This document shows, piece by piece, positions 53,464-62,495 of a stretch of 64,000 nt of DNA; within the stretch, counting starts at the first letter, position 1, and each line of letters opens with the position of its first letter. The position numbers and the translations under genes were made by a program. The stretch lies in contig NZ_CP013378.1 in NCBI RefSeq assembly GCF_001718415.1, positions 3,720,001-3,784,000 of the forward strand, written 5' to 3'. The notes under the pieces are model-generated. The model did not search any database. It was not told the origin of the DNA and saw nothing but the letters and a program-made list of their open reading frames with translations. Source of the stretch: Burkholderia pseudomultivorans. GTDB lineage: Bacteria > Pseudomonadota > Gammaproteobacteria > Burkholderiales > Burkholderiaceae.

Positions 53464-55379
53464 TGGCACACGTACTCACCGCGCCCGACCCGCTCGCGCG
53501 CCCCGCTTCCGACGCGCTCGCCGCCGGCGACACGCAAACCCGGGACCTGCTGCGCTTCATCACCTGCGGCAGCGTCGACGACGGCAAGAGCACGCTGATC
53601 GGCCGCCTGCTCTACGAATCCAACATGCTGTTCGACGACCAGCTGACGCAGCTCGAAGCCGATTCGAAGAAACTCGGCACGCAGGGCGGCGAACTCGATT
53701 TCGCGCTGCTGGTGGACGGGCTGTCGGCCGAGCGCGAGCAAGGCATCACGATCGACGTCGCGTACCGCTTCTTCGCGACCGCACGGCGCAAGTTCATCGT
53801 CGCCGATACGCCGGGCCACGAGCAGTACACGCGCAACATGATCACCGGCGCGTCGACCGCCGATCTCGCCGTGATCCTGGTCGATGCGCGCAAGGGCGTG
53901 CTCACGCAGACGCGCCGTCACAGCCATCTCGTCGCGCTGATCGGCATCCGGCGCGTGGTGCTCGCGATCAACAAGATGGATCTCGTCGACTACGACCGCG
54001 CGGTGTTCGAGCGCATCGACGCCGACTATCGCGGATTCGCCGCCGAGCTCGGGCTGTCGGACATCGTCAGCATTCCGATGTCGGCGCTGCGCGGCGACAA
54101 CGTGATCGTGCCGAGCGCGCAAATGCCGTGGTACGCGGGTCCGACGCTGATGCAGCAACTCGACGCCGTGCCGCTCGCCGCGCGCGTGACGCGCGACGAA
54201 CCGTTCCGGCTGCCGGTGCAGTGGGTCAACCGGCCACACCTGAATTTCCGCGGCTATGCGGGCAGCATCGCGTCGGGCGAGATCCGCGTCGGCGAGCGCG
54301 TGCGCGTGCTGCCGTCCGGCAAGGAAAGCCGCGTCGCGTCGGTGATCACGCCGGCGGGCGAAACCGGCGTCGCGCGCGCCGGCGAAGCCGTGACGCTCAC
54401 GCTCGCCGACGAGATCGACATCAGCCGCGGCGACATGATCGCGCGCGCCGACGCGCCGCCGGAAGTGGCCGACCAGTTCGAGGCGACGCTCGTCTGGATG
54501 CACGACGAGCCGCTGCTGCCGGGCCGGCCGTATCTGGTAAAGCTCGGCACGCAGACGGTCGGCGCGACCTGCGCGACGCCCAAGTACAAGATCGACGTGA
54601 ACACGCGCGAGCACCTGGCCGCGCGCACGCTCGCGCTGAACGAGATCGGCGTGTGCAACCTGAGCTTCGACCGGCCGGTCGCGTTCGATCCGTACGAGCG
54701 GAATCGCGATACGGGCGGCTTCATCGTGATCGACCGCTTCAGCAACGACACGGTCGGCGCGGGGATGCTGCACTTCGCGCTGCGCCGCGCGCACAACGTG
54801 CACTGGCAGGCGGTCGACGTCGATCGCGACGCGCGCGCCGCACAGAAGGCGCAGACGCCGCGCATCGTATGGCTGACGGGGCTGTCGGGCGCCGGCAAGT
54901 CGACGATCGCGAACCTCGTCGAAAAGCGGCTGCACGCGCTCGGCAAGCACACCTACCTGCTCGACGGCGACAACGTGCGGCACGGGCTCAACCGCGACCT
55001 CGGCTTCACCGAGGCCGATCGCGTCGAGAACATCCGGCGCGTCGCCGAAGTCGCGCGGCTGATGCTCGACGCGGGGCTGATCGCGCTCGTGTCGTTCATC
55101 TCGCCGTTCCGTGCGGAGCGCGACATGGCACGCGCGATGGTCGGCGCCGACGAGTTCGTCGAGGTGTTCGTCGACACGCCGCTCGCGATCGCCGAGGAAC
55201 GCGATCCGAAGGGCCTGTACAGGAAGGCGCGGCGCGGCGAGCTGAAGCACTTCACCGGCATCGATTCGCCGTACGAACCGCCCGCGCAGCCGGAGCTGCG
55301 CATCGATACGGTAACCGAAACGCCGGAGGACGCGGCGGCCCGCATCGTCGCGTACCTGCTGCGCGAACGCGCGGCCTGA
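53463..55379 (+). CDS. cysNC: Bifunctional sulfate adenylyltransferase subunit 1 / APS kinase
   Basis: A 638-aa CysN-CysC (NodQ-type) fusion. The GTPase part has [16 protein letters not shown] (P-loop, about 36-50), [14 protein letters not shown] and NKMD; EF-Tu-like barrels follow. From about residue 465 the APS kinase domain begins, with [40 protein letters not shown] and [12 protein letters not shown]. With CysD it makes PAPS from sulfate, GTP and ATP. It is placed to feed the divergent sulfotransferase rather than cysteine synthesis. Confidence 0.96.
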   Translation: MAHVLTAPDPLARPASDALAAGDTQTRDLLRFITCGSVDDGKSTLIGRLLYESNMLFDDQLTQLEADSKKLGTQGGELDFALLVDGLSAEREQGITIDVAYRFFATARRKFIVADTPGHEQYTRNMITGASTADLAVILVDARKGVLTQTRRHSHLVALIGIRRVVLAINKMDLVDYDRAVFERIDADYRGFAAELGLSDIVSIPMSALRGDNVIVPSAQMPWYAGPTLMQQLDAVPLAARVTRDEPFRLPVQWVNRPHLNFRGYAGSIASGEIRVGERVRVLPSGKESRVASVITPAGETGVARAGEAVTLTLADEIDISRGDMIARADAPPEVADQFEATLVWMHDEPLLPGRPYLVKLGTQTVGATCATPKYKIDVNTREHLAARTLALNEIGVCNLSFDRPVAFDPYERNRDTGGFIVIDRFSNDTVGAGMLHFALRRAHNVHWQAVDVDRDARAAQKAQTPRIVWLTGLSGAGKSTIANLVEKRLHALGKHTYLLDGDNVRHGLNRDLGFTEADRVENIRRVAEVARLMLDAGLIALVSFISPFRAERDMARAMVGADEFVEVFVDTPLAIAEERDPKGLYRKARRGELKHFTGIDSPYEPPAQPELRIDTVTETPEDAAARIVAYLLRERAA

Positions 55380-55408
55380 CGAGGCCGGCCGCCCCGCGTC
55401 GTCTACTC

Positions 55409-55419
55409 CGTTCGGATGA
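55409..55419 (+). promoter_or_regulatory. Half-site matching the sulfation operator
   Basis: CGTTCGGATGA differs by one base from CGTCCGGATGA, the core of one arm of the 52409-52477 repeat. It lies 64 bp upstream of the LuxR-type gene, which may autoregulate through it. One half-site can occur by chance. Confidence 0.35.
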
Positions 55420-55483
55420 CGCGGGCCGCCGGCTGACCGGTATGCTCGTCGAAACCCCTCATCCCGATCAGGAGACGACGAGC

Positions 55484-56671
55484 ATGCGGATCGCGGCGCC
55501 GCCCGACCCCACGGCCACGCACGACGGCTTCGACGATGCGGCGTGGACCGCGCGCGAACTGAGCGCGTGGCTCGGCCTCGTCTATCAGGGGCCGTCGGAA
55601 GCGACGCCGTGGGCCGGTTTTCTCGAGGCGATCCGCGTGCGGCTCGACGCCAGCTTCACGACGCTCGTGCTGCGCAACCCCGGCGGCGCGCGGCGCGGGC
55701 TCATCATCAACGCGTCGACGCACGGCCCGCTGCTGCCCGGCGAGCCGTCGTACAGCGAACAGTTCTACGCGCTGTGCCCGTTCCTCGACCAGCCGCCCGG
55801 CCAGGTGTTCACCGCCGACCGGCTGTTCGGCGAGCCCGCATGGTGCGCGCACGACTTCTATCGGCAGTACCTGCAGCCGCTCGACCTGCGCTACATCCTC
55901 GGCGCGAATTTGCGCGGCGAGCGCGGCGTCGAATGCGCGTTCTTCGTGAGCCGCACGCATCGCAGCCGCGACTTCGATGCCGCCGAGCGCGCGCAGGTCG
56001 CGACGCTGCTGCCGCACCTGCAGCGCGCGGTCGAGCTGCATGCGGCGCTCGACGTGCTCGACGCCGAGCGCGCGCTGTACGCGGGCACCGTCGACCGGCT
56101 CGACGTCGGCACCGCGATCGTCGACGAGGACGGCCGCGTGATCAAGCACAACCGCATCGCGGCGCGGCTGTTCGACCGGCAGGACGGGCTGTGCCTGCGC
56201 CAGCAGCGGCTGCATGCGTCGTGCCCGCTCGACGAGCGCCGCCTGCAGAAGGCGCTGCAGGCCGCGCTCGAGCACTTCCGCGCGGGCGCGCTCGCGCGCA
56301 TCGAGGCCACCACGCTGTCGCGCCCCGACGGTGCGATGCCGCTCAGCGTGCTGCTGCGTCCGCTCGCGCCGTACCGCGGCGCCGAGGACCGCCAGCACCG
56401 GCCGGCCGTCGCGGTGTTCGTGCGCGACCCGGCGGCGTCGCCGCACACCTCGCGCGACATGCTGCACCGGCTGTTCCGCCTGACGCCGATGGAAACCGAG
56501 ATCGCACTGCTGCTCGTCGACGGCATGACGCTCGACGAAGCGGCCGCCGCGACCGGCATCACGAAGAACACCGCGCGTGCGCACCTGCGCGGGATCTTCG
56601 CGAAGACGGGCGCGACGCGGCAGGCCGTGCTCGTGAAGATGCTGCTCAACAGCGTCGTGTCGATGGCGTAG
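55484..56671 (+). CDS. LuxR-type HTH regulator
   Basis: A 395-aa regulator. The N-terminal and central region is GAF/PAS-like (SFTTLVLRNPGGARRGLIIN, then DVGTAIVDEDGRVIKHNRIA), and the C-terminal HTH reads RLTPMETEIALLLVDGMTLD followed by AAAATGITKNTARAHLRGIF, the LuxR/GerE pattern. It lacks autoinducer-domain signatures. It directly follows cysNC and probably regulates the sulfation genes. The ATG at 55484 is preceded by AGGAGACGACG; an in-frame ATG at 55442 is less well placed. Confidence 0.88.
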   Translation: MRIAAPPDPTATHDGFDDAAWTARELSAWLGLVYQGPSEATPWAGFLEAIRVRLDASFTTLVLRNPGGARRGLIINASTHGPLLPGEPSYSEQFYALCPFLDQPPGQVFTADRLFGEPAWCAHDFYRQYLQPLDLRYILGANLRGERGVECAFFVSRTHRSRDFDAAERAQVATLLPHLQRAVELHAALDVLDAERALYAGTVDRLDVGTAIVDEDGRVIKHNRIAARLFDRQDGLCLRQQRLHASCPLDERRLQKALQAALEHFRAGALARIEATTLSRPDGAMPLSVLLRPLAPYRGAEDRQHRPAVAVFVRDPAASPHTSRDMLHRLFRLTPMETEIALLLVDGMTLDEAAAATGITKNTARAHLRGIFAKTGATRQAVLVKMLLNSVVSMA

Positions 56672-56836
56672 GGCGCCGCGTTGGCGCGTCGCGCCTGTTT
56701 CGGCTGGCATAGCGCTAGTTTATGTCATACGTCATCAGACATTACCGGCTCAAACGAATCGACTTCGACTTTGAGAGATTTCAGTAAAATTTCCGGGTAA
56801 ACCCGCGACGTCACGATCGTCCATCCGGCGTACCAT

Positions 56837-56849
56837 GTTGTACGACAAC
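56837..56849. promoter_or_regulatory. GntR/FadR-type palindrome upstream of MFS gene
   Basis: GTTGTACGACAAC is a perfect palindrome around ACG and fits the T-N-GT-N3-AC-N-A pattern bound by FadR-subfamily GntR regulators. It is located about 75 bp upstream of the chosen MFS start and over the first codons of the longer ORF, arguing against the 56835 start. No GntR gene is adjacent, so the regulator would act in trans. Confidence 0.45.
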
Positions 56850-56924
56850 GTACTACATCCATCACCACCCGGACAGCGAGGCCGGCTATCTTGCCCGCGC
56901 GCCGCCGTCCGACCGGAGACACGC

Positions 56925-58292
56925 TTGAACCCGCCCTCGCCCACCCTGCCCGGCCGCGATCCGCTCGCCTCGGCCGTCTCGAAAGTGAAATGGCACGTGC
57001 TGCCGCTCGTGCTGATCATGTTCATCGCGAACTACATCGACCGCGTCAACGTCGGCTTCGTCGATCGCCATCTCGAGGCGTCGATCGGCATCGGCGCGGC
57101 CGCGTACGGACTCGGCGCGGGGCTGTTCTTCGTCGGCTACGCGCTGTTCGAAGTTCCGTCGAACCTGCTGATGCAGCGCTACGGCGCGCGCGTCTGGCTC
57201 GCGCGCATCATGGCGACGTGGGGCCTCGTCGCGGCGGCGATGGCGTTCGTGTGGAACGACACGTCGTTCTACGTGCTGCGCTTCCTGCTCGGCGCGGCCG
57301 AGGCCGGCTTCTTCCCCGGCGTCGTGCTCTACCTGTCGCAATGGCTGCCGCCGCAGGAACGCGGCAAGGCGATGGCGATCTTCCTCGGCGGCTCGGCGTT
57401 CGCGTCGGTGCTGTCCGGGCCCGTCACCGGCGCGCTGCTGTCGATCCACGGCTTCGGCCTCGAAGGCTGGCAGTGGATGTTCCTCGTCGAAGGGCTGTTC
57501 TCGGTCGCGCTGTGCGGCGCGAGCTGGCTGCTGCTGAAGTCGCACATCCGCGACGCGACGTGGCTGACGGCCGACGAGCGCGCGGCACTCGAAACCGCGC
57601 TCGACGACGAACGCGCGACCCGCGACGTGCGCTCGAACGTGCGCGTGCCGGGCGTTGCGCTGCTGCGCGATCCGCAGATCGCGCTGTTCTGCTTCCTGTA
57701 TTTCTCGATCCAGCTGACGATCTACGCAGCCACCTTCTGGCTGCCGACGATCATCCGCAAGATGGGCGGCCTCACGGACTTCCAGGTCGGCCTCTACAAC
57801 ACGATTCCGTGGATGATCGCGATCGGCGCGATGTACGGCTTCGCGGTGCTGTCCGCGAAATGGAAGCACCCGCAGCGCTGGCTCGCGTTCGCGCTGGTAC
57901 TCGCAGCCTGCGGGCTGTTCGCGTCGACCTCGCGCGACCCGGTGTGGTCGTTCGCGTCGATCTGCTTCGCCGCGCTCGGCTTCAAGGCCGCGTCGTCGCT
58001 GTTCTGGCCGATCCCGCAGGGCTACCTCGACACGCGCGTCGCCGCGGCCGTGATCGCGCTGATCAACTCGGTCGGCAACCTCGGCGGTTTCGTCGCGCCG
58101 ACGGCATTCGGCTATCTGAAGCAACATACGGGATCGATCACGGGCGGCCTGTATGCGCTCGCGATCGCGTCCCTCGTCGCCGCGGTCGCCGCGCTGTTCG
58201 CCCGCACGCACCGGCGCAGCGATCCGCCGCGCGGGCTGCCGGCCGACGAGTCCTTCACTTCCGCCTCGATGCTCCGCCATGCCGAACACTGA
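56925..58292 (+). CDS. MFS transporter, anion:cation symporter (ACS) type
   Basis: A 455-aa permease with about twelve TM segments. It has the ACS-family hallmarks IMFIANYIDRVNVGFVDRHL, GLGAGLFFVGYALFEVPSNL and GAAEAGFFPGVVLYLSQWLP, as in tartrate, hexuronate or 4-hydroxyphenylacetate carriers. The TTG at 56925 after CCGGAGACACGC is preferred; the ATG at 56835 overlaps a palindromic operator. Its stop overlaps the lactonase-like gene by 14 nt, so both form an operon for uptake and hydrolysis of a sugar-acid lactone or similar compound (inference). Confidence 0.87.
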   Translation: MNPPSPTLPGRDPLASAVSKVKWHVLPLVLIMFIANYIDRVNVGFVDRHLEASIGIGAAAYGLGAGLFFVGYALFEVPSNLLMQRYGARVWLARIMATWGLVAAAMAFVWNDTSFYVLRFLLGAAEAGFFPGVVLYLSQWLPPQERGKAMAIFLGGSAFASVLSGPVTGALLSIHGFGLEGWQWMFLVEGLFSVALCGASWLLLKSHIRDATWLTADERAALETALDDERATRDVRSNVRVPGVALLRDPQIALFCFLYFSIQLTIYAATFWLPTIIRKMGGLTDFQVGLYNTIPWMIAIGAMYGFAVLSAKWKHPQRWLAFALVLAACGLFASTSRDPVWSFASICFAALGFKAASSLFWPIPQGYLDTRVAAAVIALINSVGNLGGFVAPTAFGYLKQHTGSITGGLYALAIASLVAAVAALFARTHRRSDPPRGLPADESFTSASMLRHAEH

Positions 58293-59328
58293 TCGCCTGA
58301 CCGTCGTCGTCTCGAATGCCGTCGACGGCGACCTCGCCACCTTCTCGCTCGCGAACGACGGTGCGATCGCGCCGCTCGCCCGCTACCCCGCCGCGGACAA
58401 CGCGATGCCGATCGCCGTGCAGGCCGACCGCGCGCGGCTCTACGTCGCGACGCGCGGCGCGCAGCCGTCGATCGTCGCGTTCCGCGTCGCGCCGGCCAGC
58501 GGCGCGCTGGCCCGGCTCGGCGCGACCGCGATCGACGCGAGTCACGCCTACCTGTCGCTCGACCGCAGCGGCCGCTGGCTGCTCGGCGCGTCGTACGGCG
58601 GCCATTCGCTGAGCGTGTACGACGCCGCGCGCGTGCGCGACGGCGACGGCACGCCGCTGCACGTGGCGGACGGCATCGCGAATGCGCACGCGGTCGTCGT
58701 GTCGCCGGACAATCGTTTCGCGTACGTGAGCTCGCTCGGCTCGGATCGCGTGTTCTGCTTCGCGCTGGAACAGGATGCGCACGGCCTGCGCGTGCGCGAG
58801 CATGGCGAGACCCGCGTGCCGGCCGGTTTCGGGCCGCGTCACCTGCGTTTCGCACGCGACGGTCGAACGCTGATCGCGGTCAGCGAATTCCAAGGCACGC
58901 TCGCGACGTTCGCGCGCGACGCCGACAGCGGCCGGCTCGACGTTGCGCACGTGAGCGCGCCCCACCCGGCCGTCGCCGGGCTCGCGCCGGGCCATGCGCG
59001 CCCGCCCGCGCCGATCGAACCGGCCGTATGGGCCGCCGACCTGCAGCTGACGCCCGACGAACGCCATGCATACGTCAGCGAACGCACGTCGAGCCAGCTG
59101 CTCTGTTACCGGCGCAACGCCGACGAGCGCTTCGAGCCCGCGCACGCGACGGCCACCGAGACGCAGCCGCGCGGGTTCGCGATCGATCCGTCGGGACGCT
59201 GGCTCGTCGCATGCGGCGAGCGCTCGGAGCACGTCGCGGTCTATGCGATCTCGCCCGATGACGGTGCGCTGTCGCTGCACGCACGCGCACCGGGCGGACG
59301 CGGCGCGAACTGGATCGCGATCGTGTGA
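58279..59328 (+). CDS. Seven-bladed beta-propeller lactonase
   Basis: A 349-aa lactonase-fold (6-phosphogluconolactonase/Pgl-like) protein. Repeated propeller strands such as RLYVATRGAQPSIVAFRV, RWLLGASYGGHSLSVYDAAR and NRFAYVSSLGSDRVFCFAL end with RWLVACGERSEHVAVYAIS. Overlap with the MFS gene indicates joint expression. True 6-phosphogluconolactone specificity is not established; a role in a sugar-lactone pathway is likely. Confidence 0.88.
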   Translation: MPNTDRLTVVVSNAVDGDLATFSLANDGAIAPLARYPAADNAMPIAVQADRARLYVATRGAQPSIVAFRVAPASGALARLGATAIDASHAYLSLDRSGRWLLGASYGGHSLSVYDAARVRDGDGTPLHVADGIANAHAVVVSPDNRFAYVSSLGSDRVFCFALEQDAHGLRVREHGETRVPAGFGPRHLRFARDGRTLIAVSEFQGTLATFARDADSGRLDVAHVSAPHPAVAGLAPGHARPPAPIEPAVWAADLQLTPDERHAYVSERTSSQLLCYRRNADERFEPAHATATETQPRGFAIDPSGRWLVACGERSEHVAVYAISPDDGALSLHARAPGGRGANWIAIV

Positions 59329-59340
59329 CGAAGCGCGCCG

Positions 59341-60381
59341 TCAGCCGCGCCGCTCGCTCGGCGCGACGCCGGTCCAGCGCTTGAACGCGCGCGTGAAATT
59401 CGCGCGGTCCGTATAACCGACCCGCGCGGCGATCTCGTCGACCGGCAAGCGCGTGCCTTCGAGCAGCCGCAGCGCATCGCGCAGGCGGATCTCGTCGAGC
59501 AGCGCGGAATAGGTCGCGCCGTATTCGGCCAGCTTGCGCTTGAGCGTGCGCGACGACACGTGCAGTTCGCGCGCGACGTCGTCGACCGACGGATAGCCCG
59601 CGTCGCCGCAGATCAGCAGGTTGCGCACGCGCTCGACGATGCTTTCCGCATAGCCGAGCCGGGCAAGCTCGGCCTCGCACTGCTGGACGATCATCTGCGC
59701 GGTCTGCGCGTTCGCGGTGCCGATCGGCTCGTCGAGCAGCGCGGCGTCGCAGCGGATCCGGTTCGCGCTCGCGTCGAAATGACAGCGCGGCAGGCGCGTG
59801 CGATACCGGTCGAACCACGGCGGCTCGGGCCAGGCGAAATGCAACTCCGCGCGCGACTGCAGCGTGCGCGCCGGCGCCGGATCGAGCAGCGAGTTGAACA
59901 GGATCGCGGTTTCCACCAGGAAGTTCTCGACCGCGAACTGGCGCAGCCGGCCGAGCGGAAACGCCTCGAGCACGTCGATGTCGACGATGCCGTCGAGCTG
60001 CGCGAGCCGTACCGAGAAAAACGGCACGCGGGTCGGCAGATAGCGGATGCCGAGCGCGATCGCCTCGCCGAGCGTCGCGCAGCTCATCAGCCCGAAGCCG
60101 ATCAGCCCCGCTTTCGTGAGGCTGCTGCGCAGGCCGATCTCGATTGCGATCGACGGATCGTCGGTCGCGTCGAGCAGGTTGAAGACGATCGCCGCCTGCT
60201 GCAGCGGCGTGATGCGCGCATCGGGCTGCGCGAGCCGCTCGCGCTCGACGCCGGAGCCGGCGAGAATCCGGCTCGCGTCGATGCCGCGCTCCTCGGCGAG
60301 CATCAGCATGAACAGCGCATACGCGGACGACACCGTCGCCCGGTTCAACTGGCGCGCGGCATCCGGGACGGACAGGGCCAT
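59341..60381 (-). CDS. AraC-family regulator
   Basis: A 346-aa regulator with an N-terminal Arabinose_bd-type domain (TPLQQAAIVFNLLDATDDPS, SCATLGEAIALGIRYLP) as in OruR/ArgR-like AraC proteins, and a C-terminal double HTH (PSVDDVARELHVSSRTLKRK, VDEIAARVGYTDRANFTRAF). Divergent from the desaturase gene and close to the direct repeats 60424-60508, its probable operators. The start at 60381 gives MALSVPDAARQLN. Confidence 0.9.
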   Translation of the reverse strand: MALSVPDAARQLNRATVSSAYALFMLMLAEERGIDASRILAGSGVERERLAQPDARITPLQQAAIVFNLLDATDDPSIAIEIGLRSSLTKAGLIGFGLMSCATLGEAIALGIRYLPTRVPFFSVRLAQLDGIVDIDVLEAFPLGRLRQFAVENFLVETAILFNSLLDPAPARTLQSRAELHFAWPEPPWFDRYRTRLPRCHFDASANRIRCDAALLDEPIGTANAQTAQMIVQQCEAELARLGYAESIVERVRNLLICGDAGYPSVDDVARELHVSSRTLKRKLAEYGATYSALLDEIRLRDALRLLEGTRLPVDEIAARVGYTDRANFTRAFKRWTGVAPSERRG

Positions 60382-60423
60382 GCAATGGACTCCGGAGCGG
60401 TTTCGGCGGATTGTAGCGGCGCT

Positions 60424-60508
60424 GGCCCGGAATGACACCGAAGCGGAACTCTACGCCGGCCGGCGTGATGGCCGGCCGCCAAAGCGATCATGGCCCGAAA
60501 TGACACCG
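60424..60508. promoter_or_regulatory. AraC-type direct repeats in divergent promoter
   Basis: GGCCCGGAATGACACCG (60424-60440) and GGCCCGAAATGACACCG (60492-60508) match at 16 of 17 positions, in the same orientation and 68 bp apart. They lie between the AraC and desaturase genes. Direct repeats in this position are typical AraC-family binding sites; binding is inferred. Confidence 0.7.
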
Positions 60509-60602
60509 CCATTGGCACCTGCGGCCCTCGCGCACGATCGCGTGCGCGCCTATGCTTGTCAGGTCGGCATTGCGCCCCACTCTTCCGCAGGAATCCCGGT
60601 CG

Positions 60603-61703
60603 ATGAATCAACCCGCCCGAACCGTCTTTCGCGATGACGCGGACAAGGTCGCTTACGTGCGCCGCGAGGTCAACGCGGCGAGCGATGCGATCCGCGCGCG
60701 CTATCCGCTGCTCGACCAGCAGAACCTCGTCGGCGCGACCGTGATGGCCGTGTCGGTGAGCGCGATGCTCGCGCTCGCGTGGCTGTATGCGCGCGGCACG
60801 ATCGCGTGGTACGTCGCGCTGCCGCTCGCCGCGTTCGTCACGTCGCTGATCCACGAGCTCGAGCACGACCTGATCCACCTGATGTACTTCAGGAAGACGC
60901 CGTGGGCGTATCACTTGATGATGGCACTCTGCTGGCTCACGCGGCCCGGCACGATCAACCCGTGGACGCGCCGGCGCATGCACCTGCATCACCACAAGGT
61001 GTCCGGCGGCGAATCGGATCTCGAGGAATTCGGCATCACGAACGGCGAGCGCTGGGGCGTGAAGCGCCTGCTGATGATCGCCGACGGCATGCTCGCCGTC
61101 GCGCTGCGGCCCGCCGCGATGCGCCGCAAGGTGAAGCAGTACGTCGCCGCGCAACCGGTGCAGGATCCGGCCGAGCGCGCGCAGCTGCGCGTCGAGCAGG
61201 TGTCGTCGTACATGCCGGTCGGCCATGCGTACTACGCGCTGTGGCACGCGTTCATCGTCTATCACGCCGGCCTGTTCGTGCTGCATGCGTGCGGCGTGTC
61301 GGTCGCCGTGCCGGCCGTCGTCGAGCGCGCGATGAGCGTCGTCGATTTCCTCGCCGTCGTGTGGCTCGGGCCGAACTTCCTGCGCAGCTTCTGCATCAAC
61401 TTCGTCAGCTCGAACATGCACTACTTCGGCGACATCGATTCGCGCAACGTGATCCAGCAGACGCAGGTGCTCAACCCGTGGTGGATGCTGCCGTTCCAGC
61501 TGTTCTGCTTCAATTTCGGCAGCACGCATGCGATCCATCACTTCGTCGTGCGCGACCCGTTCTATATCCGCCAGCTGACCGCGCGCACCGCGCACGCGGC
61601 GCTGCGCGAGGTCGGCGTACGCTTCAACGACGTCGGCACGTTCGCCCGCGCGAATCGCTGGGGCGCCTGTCGCGGCGGACGCGCAGCGCGGGCCGACGCG
61701 TAA
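60603..61703 (+). CDS. Membrane fatty acid desaturase
   Basis: A 366-aa integral-membrane diiron desaturase/hydroxylase. Three His boxes: HELEHD (about residue 90), HLHHHK (about 128) and HAIHH (about 310). Hydrophobic segments lie around 52-90, 105-125 and 215-260. Substrate is probably an acyl lipid; the family also contains hydroxylases. The start at 60603 (MNQPARTVFRDDADK) follows CAGGAATCCCGG. Likely under the divergent AraC regulator, maybe in response to fatty acids. Confidence 0.88.
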   Translation: MNQPARTVFRDDADKVAYVRREVNAASDAIRARYPLLDQQNLVGATVMAVSVSAMLALAWLYARGTIAWYVALPLAAFVTSLIHELEHDLIHLMYFRKTPWAYHLMMALCWLTRPGTINPWTRRRMHLHHHKVSGGESDLEEFGITNGERWGVKRLLMIADGMLAVALRPAAMRRKVKQYVAAQPVQDPAERAQLRVEQVSSYMPVGHAYYALWHAFIVYHAGLFVLHACGVSVAVPAVVERAMSVVDFLAVVWLGPNFLRSFCINFVSSNMHYFGDIDSRNVIQQTQVLNPWWMLPFQLFCFNFGSTHAIHHFVVRDPFYIRQLTARTAHAALREVGVRFNDVGTFARANRWGACRGGRAARADA

Positions 61704-61733
61704 CGCGGCGGCGCCCGGGCGGCCCCGGCCGCC

Positions 61734-62354
61734 TCAAGCGCCGATCGGCGGCATCGGGCCCTGCCCGCGGATCCACGACCAGTTCGCCAGCTCGGCCATC
61801 TCCTTGTCGCCGCGGCTGTCGCCATACGCGAACAGGCGCTGCGGCGGGCGATCGCCCCACCATCCGCGCAGGCGCACGACCTTCTGCGGCCCCCAGCAGT
61901 TCTGGCCGTCGAGCCGCCCCGTGAACAGGCCGCGCTCGAACGCGAGACGCGTCGCGAGCACGGCGTCGAAGCCGGCCGTCTTCGCCCATTTGTCGAGATA
62001 CAGCGACGGCGATGCGCTGACCAGCACCACCTCGTGACCGCGCGCGCGATGCTCGCGCACGCGCTCGAGCATCTCCGGACGCACGAGGCGCGGCAGATAC
62101 GCGTCGACGAACCTGCGCGCCTGTGCATCGAGCGCATCCTCGCGCATCGCGCCGAACGCGAACCATGCGAACTTCGCTTTCGCATCGCCGCGCGACACCA
62201 GCCCGGCCTTCATCGCGACGATCCACGGCAGCGCGCGCAGTCCGGCCCACGCGAAGCGCGGCAGGCCGACCGTCTCGAGGACGAAATGGCGAAAGCTGTC
62301 GGAAGTCGTGATGGTGCCGTCGAAATCGAATGCGGCGACGATGCGGTCGGTCAT
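61734..62354 (-). CDS. HAD-IB phosphatase
   Basis: A 206-aa HAD hydrolase: motif I FDFDGTITTSDSFRHF, motif II VVLVSASPSLYLDKW, and motif III/IV region LFAYGDSRGDKEM. The insert pattern matches subfamily IB (phosphoserine phosphatase-like), and the length equals YfhB-like PGP phosphatases (PgpC), so phosphatidylglycerophosphate phosphatase is one possibility. Convergent with the desaturase gene. The start at 62354 matches the family. Confidence 0.85.
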   Translation of the reverse strand: MTDRIVAAFDFDGTITTSDSFRHFVLETVGLPRFAWAGLRALPWIVAMKAGLVSRGDAKAKFAWFAFGAMREDALDAQARRFVDAYLPRLVRPEMLERVREHRARGHEVVLVSASPSLYLDKWAKTAGFDAVLATRLAFERGLFTGRLDGQNCWGPQKVVRLRGWWGDRPPQRLFAYGDSRGDKEMAELANWSWIRGQGPMPPIGA

Positions 62355-62495
62355 GGAATGGCAGCGGGAAAGCGATGAGATGCCCGGGAAGATAGCAGAC
62401 TCGCGCCCGCTCGCGCGAAACGGCGCGCCGCAACGGCGAACGCGCACGCCGATGCGTGCGCTTTTCCCGTTCGCTCGTCGTTCGACGCCGACGGC

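Noticed and set aside
54128..55441. Long upstream extension of the LuxR-type frame
   Set aside because: It runs out of frame through cysNC; the regulator sequence starts after the AGGAG at about 55470.
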